Shown here: positions 24,904 through 32,000 of the stretch, piece after piece
Numbering within the stretch: position 1 is the stretch's first letter
How the letters are laid out: each line of letters opens with the position of its first letter
NCBI GenBank assembly: GCA_021372575.1
Contig: JAJFUE010000059.1
Coordinates: 80,359 to 115,519, forward strand
Length of the DNA: 35,161 nt
Source of the DNA: a bacterium
GTDB taxonomy: Bacteria > Sumerlaeota > Sumerlaeia > MVZB01
Direction: 5' to 3'
Translations under genes and position numbers: made by a program
The notes under the pieces: generated by a model
The model's input: the letters and a program-made list of their open reading frames with translations, nothing else
The model's database searches: none
What the model was told of the DNA's origin: nothing

Positions 24904-27900
24904 CATTTGGCGATCACAATCTCGACCATCCCGCCTGAATTCACTTCCGCCTTCTCGTCAATCCCCTCGCCCACGACGTGCACCGGGCCGGCCATGAGGC
25001 GCTCGAAGACAAACTTACCCGAGGAATCGGTTTGGGCATAGTCGTCAAACCACACCTTGGGCCGGTTGGGGTCGGAGGCGTCGCAGAACGGCCGGTCGTA
25101 TTTGATTCTCAACAACATCCCCGCCGCCGGTTTCCCACCAACACTCACCGTTCCTTGCAACTTCCCCCACGCATTAAGCCGGATTTCGGGATTCTTCCGC
25201 AGCTCGCGATCGTTCACGTCCGCGTAGCCCCACTCACCCACAACGATGAACTCATACGGCGGATAGAACGGCGCCGTCATCTCAAAGTGTCCATTGCCGG
25301 AGGAAGCCAAATGCGCGGTCCATCCGCCGCCGGAGACCGCCTTGCCGTTGCAAACCGTCACATAGCTGTCCGGCGTGCACATGAAAAAATCCAAGTTCTG
25401 ATGCGTCTTGCCCGCGGGATCGACCACACGCCCCTCAACCTTGGACTCCGGCGTTTTTTCGTAAAGCGGAATCGGCCGCCCGGCGCTGTCGGCCAGCCAC
25501 GCCGTCCCGACCGCGTCCTTCCTCAGCTTGACGTCGCACACCACGCCCCCGGCCTGGTAGTGGAATTCGCGCGTGGCGACAGTCTGGTAACCTTCGGCGC
25601 TGAACTCGAGCTGATAGGCCTGGCATCCGCCGCGATTCGATTCGAGCTTGTAGCGTCCGTCCTTGCCGATCGCCGACTCATCGCGCCACCAATCGGTCGA
25701 GAATCTCCAAAAGGTTCCCGGCGCGACCTTGAAGCTTTTGATCGGCTGGCCGGTTTCGGCGTCGGTCACCTCCCCCGAAACCGTAAGCAGTTTCTGGACG
25801 GTGATCACGACATCTCGCCCCGGCACAAGCGGATACTTCGTGTCGCAGATCGTCCCGTTGGTGCCGCCAACACTCGCGAGGACGGCATCTTCCGGCGCCT
25901 CGGTCCAGCGGAAACGGCCCTCGCCGTCAGCCTTCACAAACCAGCAACCGGGCCCCACATCAAAGAGATTCGAGACATTGCGCCACGTGTGCGGATACAT
26001 AAGCGTATTCGGAGCCGGTTTGCCGTCGCCGTCAACGACGCGACCTTCGACCACGTGCCCCGGCCCGAGCGCGATCCGCACCGGCTTCGCATTCGGTTCG
26101 GCGCTCACCGGAATGATCTCCGGTGCGTGCAGCGGCGCGGTCGCCGCGATCGCGCCTTCGCCTTTATCGACCGCCGCGAACACGAACCGGCCGTCATCGC
26201 CGCTCACAACCGAATTTTTGATGAACCGATCGACCATCCACATCACCTTCGCGGCCTTGATCGGCCGACCGGTCTTCGCATCGACGACAAGGCCATCCAA
26301 CGCCACGCCCTTTTTCATGACGACAACCGCCGTCCCGGCGCGCAGCTGTGGATATAGCCGCTCGTTCCCGATGTTGTATCCCTCGCTCGACGCGTAATCG
26401 GGATGCGTCACCTGGACGTCGTTCAAGGATCGCGTCGGCGACATCCGCTTGAATTCCCAGCGCCCGTCGGCATCGGTTTTGACCACGTCGTCGCCGCGCG
26501 GCCAGTCGCGCCGGCCTTCATACGGCGTTTGCTGCACGAAAATTTCCACGCTCGCGCCCTCAACCGGCTTGCCTTTCTCGTCCTTCACCACCCCGCCGAT
26601 CGTGATCCCTTTCTCGAGCCGGAACGTGTATTCGGCGGGAACGGGGTCGGTCGCGCGCTGCGACCAGACCGCCTGCGCCGAAACGCAGTCGTCCGCCTCC
26701 GCGAGGAGGCTCACGTATTTCGTCTTCGGTGCGATCCGGATGCTCGCGGTCCCGCCTTCGGCAATCAGCGTTTGCGTCGTGTTGTCCTGACGAACCCTGA
26801 TGCTTGCACCCGGCAAGGTCTCGCCCTTGGTGTTCGTGACGCGCAAGAGCACCATCTGCTCCGGCAGCGGCGCTTCGTTGGATTTGGCGACTTCAGGCGT
26901 CGCAGGCGATTGTGCGTAAGCAAACCGCAGCGAGCCGATGAGCAGCGCGCCGAGCATGAACGCCAGCACGAACGCCGCGAGGTATTGGCGCGAGATCGAT
27001 TTTGCGAACACGTGGCGGCGCAGGCACGCCAGGCGGCGCATGACTTCCGGAACGCGCGCCATAGCGATCCCGCCGACCGGCGACGGCAGTTCGGCCAGCT
27101 CCACGGCGACCCGCGCCAGCGTCCGCGAATACGCGCCGGCATCACCGATGTAAGCGGCCGAGATCGCGTCGCTGACCTCCTCGCATGCGGCGGCATGAGC
27201 AGCCGGCGCCTTCCAGATAAAAGGATGGAACCACAGGAGCATGCGCGCGAAGGCGAGCGCGTGCGACCAGAACATGTCACCGGCTCGCAGGTGCGAGAAC
27301 TCGTGGGCAAGGATCGCCGGCAGTTGCTCCCGATACGACTCGCCCGCCATGCGCGCCGGCAGAAGCAGCACCGGCCGGCGCCAGCCCATCACGAACGGAA
27401 TTGAAATGCCCTCGGTCAGGCGCAGATCGAGGCCGCGGCCACCGAGGTCCCACGCCACGCGCGCGGCGACGTTGGTCAGCGCCTCGGGCGCCGGCATGGC
27501 CTGCCTCGCGATCGCGCGAAGCCGACGCCAACCCACCACGCACCGCAGCGCGATCGCCACGACGCCCATCGCCCACAAGCAGGCAACGACTGCGGGGACA
27601 GGGATTCTGAAATGGGAGGCGCGAGTTGGCGCGGTGATCGTCGGCTGCGCCGCGACAGGCGGCGCGTCACGGCCGGCGCCGGCAACCATCGTGATGTTCG
27701 GAATCGGCCGCGGCGCATCCGCGGTTGCGTCCGGTTGCGTAACCGATTCGACCGCCACGGCCGCCGGGCGGATGATCTTGAACTCGATCGACGGACCCCA
27801 GATCGAGACCGGCAGCAGCGCCAGCCCAACCGCGACGACGCGCCACAGAAGCACCCGCCAGCGCGGATTCGCGCGCCCGAGCGTGGCGTGGATCGCCCAG

Positions 27901-27995
27901 CCGAGCGCCAGCACGAGCGTTGCCTTGCCGAGCAACTGCGCCCAGACAGGGGCAACCGGCAAGCCGAATATGATGGCATGAAGCGCCGTGTTCAT
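24903..27995 (-). CDS. BlaR1/MecR1-like M56 metallopeptidase sensor with carboxypeptidase-regulatory-like repeats
   Basis: 1030 residues. The N-terminal part has membrane helices at about 20-40, 48-66 and 133-153 and a cytosolic M56 protease domain with zinc motif HEFSHLRAGD (231-240), WFHPFIW (255-261) and the CEEVSDA glutamates (271-277). A last helix at about 338-358 is followed by about 670 extracytoplasmic residues. Here BlaR1 would have a penicillin-binding sensor. Instead there are several beta-sandwich repeats of the carboxypeptidase-regulatory type: VTNTKGETLPGASIRV, GVVKDEKGKPVEGASVEIF, GLVVDAKTGRPIKAAKV, GRVVDGDGKPAPNTL, GEVTDAETGQPIKSFKV and GRVVDPAGKTHQN. The ATG overlaps the BlaI stop by 4 bp (ATGA). 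Likely an inner-membrane sensor that cleaves the repressor on an envelope or ligand signal; beta-lactam sensing is not supported because no SxxK sensor domain is present. Confidence 0.9.
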   Translation of the reverse strand: MNTALHAIIFGLPVAPVWAQLLGKATLVLALGWAIHATLGRANPRWRVLLWRVVAVGLALLPVSIWGPSIEFKIIRPAAVAVESVTQPDATADAPRPIPNITMVAGAGRDAPPVAAQPTITAPTRASHFRIPVPAVVACLWAMGVVAIALRCVVGWRRLRAIARQAMPAPEALTNVAARVAWDLGGRGLDLRLTEGISIPFVMGWRRPVLLLPARMAGESYREQLPAILAHEFSHLRAGDMFWSHALAFARMLLWFHPFIWKAPAAHAAACEEVSDAISAAYIGDAGAYSRTLARVAVELAELPSPVGGIAMARVPEVMRRLACLRRHVFAKSISRQYLAAFVLAFMLGALLIGSLRFAYAQSPATPEVAKSNEAPLPEQMVLLRVTNTKGETLPGASIRVRQDNTTQTLIAEGGTASIRIAPKTKYVSLLAEADDCVSAQAVWSQRATDPVPAEYTFRLEKGITIGGVVKDEKGKPVEGASVEIFVQQTPYEGRRDWPRGDDVVKTDADGRWEFKRMSPTRSLNDVQVTHPDYASSEGYNIGNERLYPQLRAGTAVVVMKKGVALDGLVVDAKTGRPIKAAKVMWMVDRFIKNSVVSGDDGRFVFAAVDKGEGAIAATAPLHAPEIIPVSAEPNAKPVRIALGPGHVVEGRVVDGDGKPAPNTLMYPHTWRNVSNLFDVGPGCWFVKADGEGRFRWTEAPEDAVLASVGGTNGTICDTKYPLVPGRDVVITVQKLLTVSGEVTDAETGQPIKSFKVAPGTFWRFSTDWWRDESAIGKDGRYKLESNRGGCQAYQLEFSAEGYQTVATREFHYQAGGVVCDVKLRKDAVGTAWLADSAGRPIPLYEKTPESKVEGRVVDPAGKTHQNLDFFMCTPDSYVTVCNGKAVSGGGWTAHLASSGNGHFEMTAPFYPPYEFIVVGEWGYADVNDRELRKNPEIRLNAWGKLQGTVSVGGKPAAGMLLRIKYDRPFCDASDPNRPKVWFDDYAQTDSSGKFVFERLMAGPVHVVGEGIDEKAEVNSGGMVEIVIAK

Positions 27996-28366
27996 TTCCC
28001 CGCTCCCTTCTTGTCTTCCTGCTGGGCGAGTTTCTTGAGCTCAAGGAGTTGCTCGCCGGTGAGCTTCTCGGATTTGATCAGGCGAAGCAGGAGCGCCTCG
28101 GTCGAGCCGCTAAAGAAGACATCGACCATCTTGCGCAGCATGGAGCTGAACGCCGGGTCCTCCTGCGTGACGGCCTTATAGAAGTAAGCCTTGCCGACCT
28201 TGCTGCGGGTAACGTGGCCCTTGCGGAGAAGCACCGAAAGGAACGAGCGCATGGCCGGGTTTTTAATCGGACGCGGGAAGCGGGCGATTATGTCAGCCGG
28301 CTTGAGTTCGCCGTGTTCCCACAGGATGCGCATGACATCGAGTTCGCCATCGGTAAATTTGCTCAT
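27992..28366 (-). CDS. BlaI/MecI family transcriptional repressor
   Basis: 124 residues, the usual length. A winged-helix domain fills residues about 1-75 (FTDGELDVMRILWEHGELKPADIIARF, then AMRSFLSVLLRKGHVTRSKVGKAYFYKAV), followed by a dimerisation helix pair (FFSGSTEALLLRLIKSEKLTGEQLLELKKL). Family repressors bind as dimers to dyads in their own promoter and are cleaved when the partner M56 sensor is activated. The start is ATG 28366, with GAGG about 10 nt upstream; the frame continues to 28450 but the extra part lies in the operator region. It overlaps the sensor gene by 4 bp, so the two are a coupled operon. Two identical dyads lie upstream. Confidence 0.93.
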   Translation of the reverse strand: MSKFTDGELDVMRILWEHGELKPADIIARFPRPIKNPAMRSFLSVLLRKGHVTRSKVGKAYFYKAVTQEDPAFSSMLRKMVDVFFSGSTEALLLRLIKSEKLTGEQLLELKKLAQQEDKKGAGK

Positions 28367-28388
28367 GGACAGGAGACCTCGCCTGATA

Positions 28389-28453
28389 TGTGCACAATAT
28401 ACTGCACATTCACGAATGGGGTCAAGAAATATGTGCAGATGTTTATGCACATG
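28389..28453 (-). promoter_or_regulatory. blaI-blaR1 promoter with two identical operator dyads
   Basis: ATGTGCA-N8-TGCACAT occurs twice, at 28389-28410 and 28432-28453. The two are exactly identical in their half-sites with centres 43 bp apart, about four helical turns. On the minus strand the promoter is TTGACC (complement of 28421-28426), an 18-nt spacer and TATATT (complement of 28397-28402). The first dyad covers the -10 and the second lies just upstream of the -35. This is the arrangement expected for autorepression by BlaI dimers, although the half-site differs from the staphylococcal TACA/TGTA boxes. Confidence 0.8.
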
Positions 28454-28639
28454 CAGGGAGCGATCGGGACCGGCAAGGGAAAAGGGTTCCCAAGAACCCC
28501 GAACGGATGGAGCAGAACCAATCCGATTGCCGGTTTTGGGAGGGCGAACCGGTGATTGGTTCGACAGCGATTACGGGCACGATTACAAGCACGAGTGAAA
28601 ACGAAATGGGTCGGGCTCCTGTCTGACAAAAAAAATACT
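28454..28639. other. Intergenic region with nested inverted repeats
   Basis: No gene is seen. It contains GGGTTC-CCAA-GAACCC at 28485-28500. It also has a nested element in which AACCAATC (28517-28524) pairs with GATTGGTT (28555-28562), enclosing CCGGTT (28531-28536) paired with AACCGG (28548-28553). A CGATTACG/GCACGA word repeat follows at 28567-28595. The elements lie upstream of the rplY promoter, so they are not in its leader. Confidence 0.55.
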
Positions 28640-28667
28640 TTGCAATCGGCTGGTGAATCGGTAGGAT
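28640..28667 (+). promoter_or_regulatory. Possible promoter of rplY
   Basis: TTGCAA at 28640-28645, a 16-nt spacer and TAGGAT at 28662-28667. It would give a leader of about 100 nt containing GCCGG-AC-CCGGC and other G/C-rich pairs before the ribosome site. Confidence 0.4.
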
Positions 28668-28777
28668 ACCGGTTTTGGTTGCCCAGCCACCCCCGCCGGA
28701 CCCGGCTCGGGAAGGGCGGACCGTGAGCCTCCAGAGGGGGCATCGGGATGGCGGGCGTGACATAGGAGCAGTGGACG

Positions 28778-29455
28778 ATGGAGCAGGTGACCATCCAGGG
28801 CGAACTTCGCACGAAAGTCCTCAAGGGCGACAACAAGCGTCTGCGTCGCGACGGGCGCGTCCCGGCCGTGATTTACGGCGGCGAGGGCGAAGTCAAGTCG
28901 ATCAGCGTCGGCGACCACGACATGGAGTTGGTGCTGCGCGGCGCGCGGCGCACCAACACGATTTTCAGCCTGGCCCTCGGCGGCGCCCAGGAACCCGCGC
29001 TCGTGCGCGAAATCCAGCGCCATCCGGTCACGGAAAAGCTCATGCACATGGACTTTGTGCGCGTCGATCTGACGAAGGAACTGGAAGTCGAGGTCCCGGT
29101 GCGCGCGACGGGCGACATTCCGCCGGGCGTCAAGGCGGGCGGCATCCTCGAGCACGTCCAGCGCGCCGTCACGATCATGTGCCGCGCGCTCGAGATTCCG
29201 GATTACCTCACGGCCAACCTGAGCGGGCTGGGCATGAACCAGACGTTCCACGTCAGCGACCTGCAGCTTCCCGAAGGCATCCGGGTCATCGACGAGCCGG
29301 AGACGGCACTGTTCTCGGTGTTGCCGCCGCGCAAGGAAGAGGAAGTCGTCCCGGCCGTTGCTGCCGAGGGCGCCGCTGTCGAACCCGAACTGATCGGCAA
29401 GAAGAAGGAAGAGGGCGAGGATGCGGAGGAAGGCAAGGAGAAGGAGAAGAAGTAA
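28778..29455 (+). CDS. rplY: 50S ribosomal protein L25, long (Ctc/TL5) form
   Basis: 225 residues; binds 5S rRNA in the large subunit. The N-terminal L25 domain (1 to about 95) shows LRRDGRVPAVIYGG and HPVTEKLMHMDFVRVDLTKELEVEVPV. The C-terminal TL5/Ctc beta domain (about 100-187) shows VPVRATGDIPPGVKAGGIL and LPEGIRVIDEPETALFSVLPP. A charged Lys/Glu tail (from about 188) ends in KEKEKK. Long forms are typical of most bacteria outside enterobacteria and are often stress-linked. TAGGAG lies about 10 nt before ATG 28778. It begins the translation-related cluster; pth follows after 82 bp, most of it a word repeat. Confidence 0.95.
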   Translation: MEQVTIQGELRTKVLKGDNKRLRRDGRVPAVIYGGEGEVKSISVGDHDMELVLRGARRTNTIFSLALGGAQEPALVREIQRHPVTEKLMHMDFVRVDLTKELEVEVPVRATGDIPPGVKAGGILEHVQRAVTIMCRALEIPDYLTANLSGLGMNQTFHVSDLQLPEGIRVIDEPETALFSVLPPRKEEEVVPAVAAEGAAVEPELIGKKKEEGEDAEEGKEKEKK

Positions 29456-29478
29456 TTCTTCCGTCGCGAGCCGTTTAT

Positions 29479-29520
29479 TCGTGCTCGTGCTCGTGCTCGT
29501 AATCGTAATCGCGATCGTTC
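29479..29520. repeat. TCGTGCTCG/TAATCG word repeat between rplY and pth
   Basis: Three TCGTGC-type words are followed by two TAATCG words, then GCGATCG. It includes the 21-bp sequence shared with copies at 31790-31834 and, inverted, at 31944-31964. It lies inside a conserved gene pair and ends 17 nt before the pth ATG. Confidence 0.75.
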
Positions 29521-29537
29521 ACGAATTGGTTCTTTGA

Positions 29538-30137
29538 ATGAAGCTGATCGTCGGACTTGGCAATCCCGGCCGCCGCTACGCGGCCACGGCGCACAACATG
29601 GGCTTTGAGGTCGTTGACCGTCTGGCCCGGCGCTGGGGGATGGCCTTCCGGATGAACGAGCGCTACGAGGCCGAGATCGCGGATGGTCAGCTCGCACGCG
29701 TCGCCGCGATGCTGGTCAAGCCGCAAACGTTCATGAACCTGTCGGGCAAGGCGGTGGCCGCCATCGCCCGGCAGCGGGAACTGGGGTCCGATGACCTGCT
29801 GGTCATCACCGACGATGTAAACCTGCCGATCGGCAGGCTGCGCATCAGGGCCGGCGGCCGCGCGGGCGGCCACAACGGCCTCAAGTCGATCATCGCCTGC
29901 CTCGGCAGCGACACGTTCGCGAGGCTGCGGGTGGGGATCCACCCCGGCGAGGAGATCGACGACCTGGTCCAGTACGTGCTGGCGAAGCTTCCGCCGGAGG
30001 AACGCCGCCGGCTGGACACGATGCTCGACCTGGCGGCCGATGCCGTCGAGCACTGGGTGGCCAACGGGACGGTCTCGACGGCCGACCGTTACAACGGCAT
30101 GAAGCCGTTTGATGCCGCCCCCGGCGATGATGTATGA
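29538..30137 (+). CDS. pth: Peptidyl-tRNA hydrolase
   Basis: 199 residues; hydrolyses peptidyl-tRNA released from stalled ribosomes so that the tRNA is reused. It has the family opening VGLGNPG with Asn9, catalytic His19 in AHNMGF, Asn67 in KPQTFMNLSG, Asp92 in ITDDVNLPIGRLRIR and GGHNGLKSI (110-118). The length and order rplY-pth are typical. No ribosome site precedes ATG 29538 (the upstream sequence is TTGGTTCTTTGA); the space it would occupy borders the word repeat, so translation may depend on coupling or be weak. A hairpin follows the gene at 30142-30177. Confidence 0.96.
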   Translation: MKLIVGLGNPGRRYAATAHNMGFEVVDRLARRWGMAFRMNERYEAEIADGQLARVAAMLVKPQTFMNLSGKAVAAIARQRELGSDDLLVITDDVNLPIGRLRIRAGGRAGGHNGLKSIIACLGSDTFARLRVGIHPGEEIDDLVQYVLAKLPPEERRRLDTMLDLAADAVEHWVANGTVSTADRYNGMKPFDAAPGDDV

Positions 30138-30141
30138 TTTT

Positions 30142-30177
30142 AATCGGTCCGGACCGCTGAAAGCCGGGCCGATTTCG
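30142..30177 (+). terminator. Possible terminator after pth
   Basis: AATCGGTCC (30142-30150) pairs with GGGCCGATT (30166-30174), with one G-U pair. Only TTT follows (30173-30175), so it may be a weak terminator or an attenuator before rpsF. Confidence 0.4.
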
Positions 30178-30272
30178 CACACCGAAAACCATTCGGTACC
30201 CCCTGTTCCGCCCATCGCACCCTGCGACACTGGGGCGGGACTGTTGAAACCAGAGGGAGGTCGTTACCATCC

Positions 30273-30806
30273 ATGCCCGGTAAGGAAGTCCGTAACTACG
30301 AGGCAATGGTGATCCTCAACGCCCAAATGGGCGATGAGGACATCAACGCCATGGTCCAACGCCTTGAGGGGATCCTCAACGGCGGCGGGGCCACCATCCG
30401 CGAGATCGCACGCTGGGGACGCCGGCGTCTCGCGTATGAGATCGCCCGCAAGAAGGACGGCTACTACGTCATCTTCTACTTCAACATGACCGGCAAGAGC
30501 CGCGACACGCTCGACAACTTCGAGAAGGCGTGCCGGTTCGACGAGAACGTGCTGCGCCACATGGTGATCACGGTCCCGGTCAAGAAGCGCGACCGCGAAG
30601 TCGCGCAGCTCGTGCCGCAACCCGGTTACCTGGCGGATTTCCGCTTCGAGCCGCGTGGCGGCGGCATGCGCCGCCGTTATGAGGACCGCCCGGCGCCCGC
30701 GCCGGCCGCCCCGGTTGAAGCCGCCCCGGCCGAAGCAGCCCCGAGCGAGGCCGCTCCGAGCGAGGCCGCGCCGGCCGAGCCCGCCCCCGAAAAACCAGCT
30801 GAATAA
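30273..30806 (+). CDS. rpsF: 30S ribosomal protein S6 with extended Ala/Pro/Glu tail
   Basis: 177 residues, compared with roughly 95-135 in common S6 proteins. The S6 core (about 6-105) shows NYEAMVILNAQM, WGRRRLAYEIARKKDGYYVIFYF, FDENVLRHMVITV. Residues 105-140 form a basic linker (RGGGMRRRYEDR). From about 140 the tail is low-complexity APAAPVEAAPAEAAPSEAAP, encoded by repeated GCCGCCCCGG-type units. S6 binds 16S rRNA together with S18, encoded two genes downstream. GGGAGG lies 12 nt before ATG 30273, a long spacing. The gene begins an rpsF-ssb-rpsR operon; the gap to ssb is 21 bp. Confidence 0.95.
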   Translation: MPGKEVRNYEAMVILNAQMGDEDINAMVQRLEGILNGGGATIREIARWGRRRLAYEIARKKDGYYVIFYFNMTGKSRDTLDNFEKACRFDENVLRHMVITVPVKKRDREVAQLVPQPGYLADFRFEPRGGGMRRRYEDRPAPAPAAPVEAAPAEAAPSEAAPSEAAPAEPAPEKPAE

Positions 30807-30827
30807 GGAACGCGGGAGCAATACAGC

Positions 30828-31319
30828 ATGGAACTGAACAAGGTATTACTGGTCGGTCGGTTGACGCGCGATCCGGAGTACCGCAACACGACGTCGGGAC
30901 GTCCGGTCGCGAACATGCGCATCGCCGTCAATCGCCGCCGCTCGTTCGACCGCGAGTCGGGCGAAGGGGCGCAGGACGAAACGGTGTTCGTCGATATCAC
31001 GGCGTGGGAAAAGCTTGCCGAATTCAGCCACAACTACCTGACCAAGGGGCGGCTGATTTTCGTCGAGGGGCGCCTGCGCCAGGAAAACTGGCAGGACCGC
31101 GAGACGGGGGCCAATCGGACCAAGATCAGCGTCGTCGCCGAGCGCGTGCAGTTCGCCGACCCGAAGCCCGAGGGCTCGGGCGGGACGATGCGACAGGGCG
31201 AGGAAATGCAGGACGAGGAGCAGCGGCCGGCCTCGAATTGGCCGGCGGCACCGGCGCAGAATGCGGCGCCGGCTCCGGCTCCGAAGAATCCCAGCACCGA
31301 GGACGACCTGCCGTTTTAG
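30828..31319 (+). CDS. ssb: Single-stranded DNA-binding protein
   Basis: 163 residues. The OB fold (1 to about 108) shows MELNKVLLVGRLTRDPEYR, GRPVANMRIAVNR, FVDITAWEKLAEF, YLTKGRLIFVEGRLR and ISVVAERVQF. A flexible linker rich in Gln, Pro and Ala follows, and the protein ends in the acidic tip EDDLPF that recruits repair and replication proteins. It binds single-stranded DNA as a tetramer during replication and repair. It sits between rpsF and rpsR, its usual place. AACGCGGGAG lies just upstream of the ATG. Confidence 0.97.
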   Translation: MELNKVLLVGRLTRDPEYRNTTSGRPVANMRIAVNRRRSFDRESGEGAQDETVFVDITAWEKLAEFSHNYLTKGRLIFVEGRLRQENWQDRETGANRTKISVVAERVQFADPKPEGSGGTMRQGEEMQDEEQRPASNWPAAPAQNAAPAPAPKNPSTEDDLPF

Positions 31320-31383
31320 CCAGGTCCGAGTGCAGAAGACTGAGCAATAACTTTTTGAAATACAATCAGGAGCCATCCAGGTT

Positions 31384-31701
31384 ATGAGCGAATCAAGTTC
31401 TTACGATCGCGACCGCGGAGATCGCGGAGACCGTGGCGATCGCGGAGATCGCGGCGAAGGTCGCGGTTTCCGCCGCGGCGGGCGGCGCCCGCACCGGGGG
31501 AAAACCTCCGAGTACGTCCTCGAGAACGCGAATTATATCGATTACAAGGACATCGCGCGGTTGCGCGCCTACATGGGCGACAGCGGCAAGATCCTTCCGC
31601 GGCGCATGACGGGCAACACGGCCCGCCACCAGCGCATGGTCGCCCAGGCGATCAAGCGCGCCCGCTACATGGCTCTGCTGCCGTACGTCAGCCAGAAGTA
31701 G
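31384..31701 (+). CDS. rpsR: 30S ribosomal protein S18 with Arg-Gly-Asp repeat N-terminus
   Basis: 105 residues. The S18 core (about 42-105) shows [28 protein letters not shown] and [22 protein letters not shown]. In front of it is a repetitive extension: DRGD units repeated five times (residues 8-24), then [15 protein letters not shown]. The DNA under it is a near-repeat of GATCGCGGAGA. S18 pairs with S6 on the 16S rRNA platform. GGAG lies about 11 nt before the ATG. It ends the rpsF-ssb-rpsR unit; rplI, which usually follows rpsR, is not present and dnaN comes next instead. Confidence 0.95.
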   Translation: MSESSSYDRDRGDRGDRGDRGDRGEGRGFRRGGRRPHRGKTSEYVLENANYIDYKDIARLRAYMGDSGKILPRRMTGNTARHQRMVAQAIKRARYMALLPYVSQK

Positions 31702-31789
31702 TTCCGGCGCCGGCATCACAAGAGCCTCGAAAAAGACCTCTCCGTCTTCCTTCATAGGGGGGCGGAGAGTTACTATTAATCCCTGTCTT

Positions 31790-31967
31790 TCGTGCTCGTG
31801 CTCGTGCTCGTAATCGTAATCGTAATCGTGCTCGAACTTCTATTGACAACCCCGCCTGTTCGCCTAAAGTGGAGCAGTCGAGTAACCGGGAGCACAAGTA
31901 GTAGCCCGAGCGTGAGCGAGGGACAACCGGACGTGGGGCTTTTCGATTACGATTACGAGCACGAACA
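31790..31967. repeat. Inverted TCGTGCTCGTAATCG word repeats flanking the dnaN promoter
   Basis: The left copy (31790-31834) has three TCGTGC words, three TAATCG words and a last GTGCTCG. The right copy (31944-31964) is an exact 21-bp reverse complement of part of the left copy. The 109 bp between them hold the dnaN promoter and the word CCCGAGCGTGAGCGAGGG. Just before the left copy is CTCTCCG (31738-31744) paired with CGGAGAG (31763-31769), possibly a weak terminator of the rpsR operon. The whole 31702-32000 gap contains no gene. Confidence 0.75.
31843..31870 (+). promoter_or_regulatory. Promoter of dnaN
   Basis: TTGACA at 31843-31848, a 16-nt spacer and TAAAGT at 31865-31870. The -35 is a consensus match. 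The context resembles the mdh promoter at 19569-19598. Confidence 0.6.
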
Positions 31968-32000
31968 AACGCGAATTCAATATCATCGGGAGATAGCGGC

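Noticed and set aside
24903-28366. A beta-lactam resistance regulator pair
   Set aside because: The BlaI/M56 parts are real, but no penicillin-binding sensor domain or beta-lactamase gene is visible, so the antibiotic signal is not supported.
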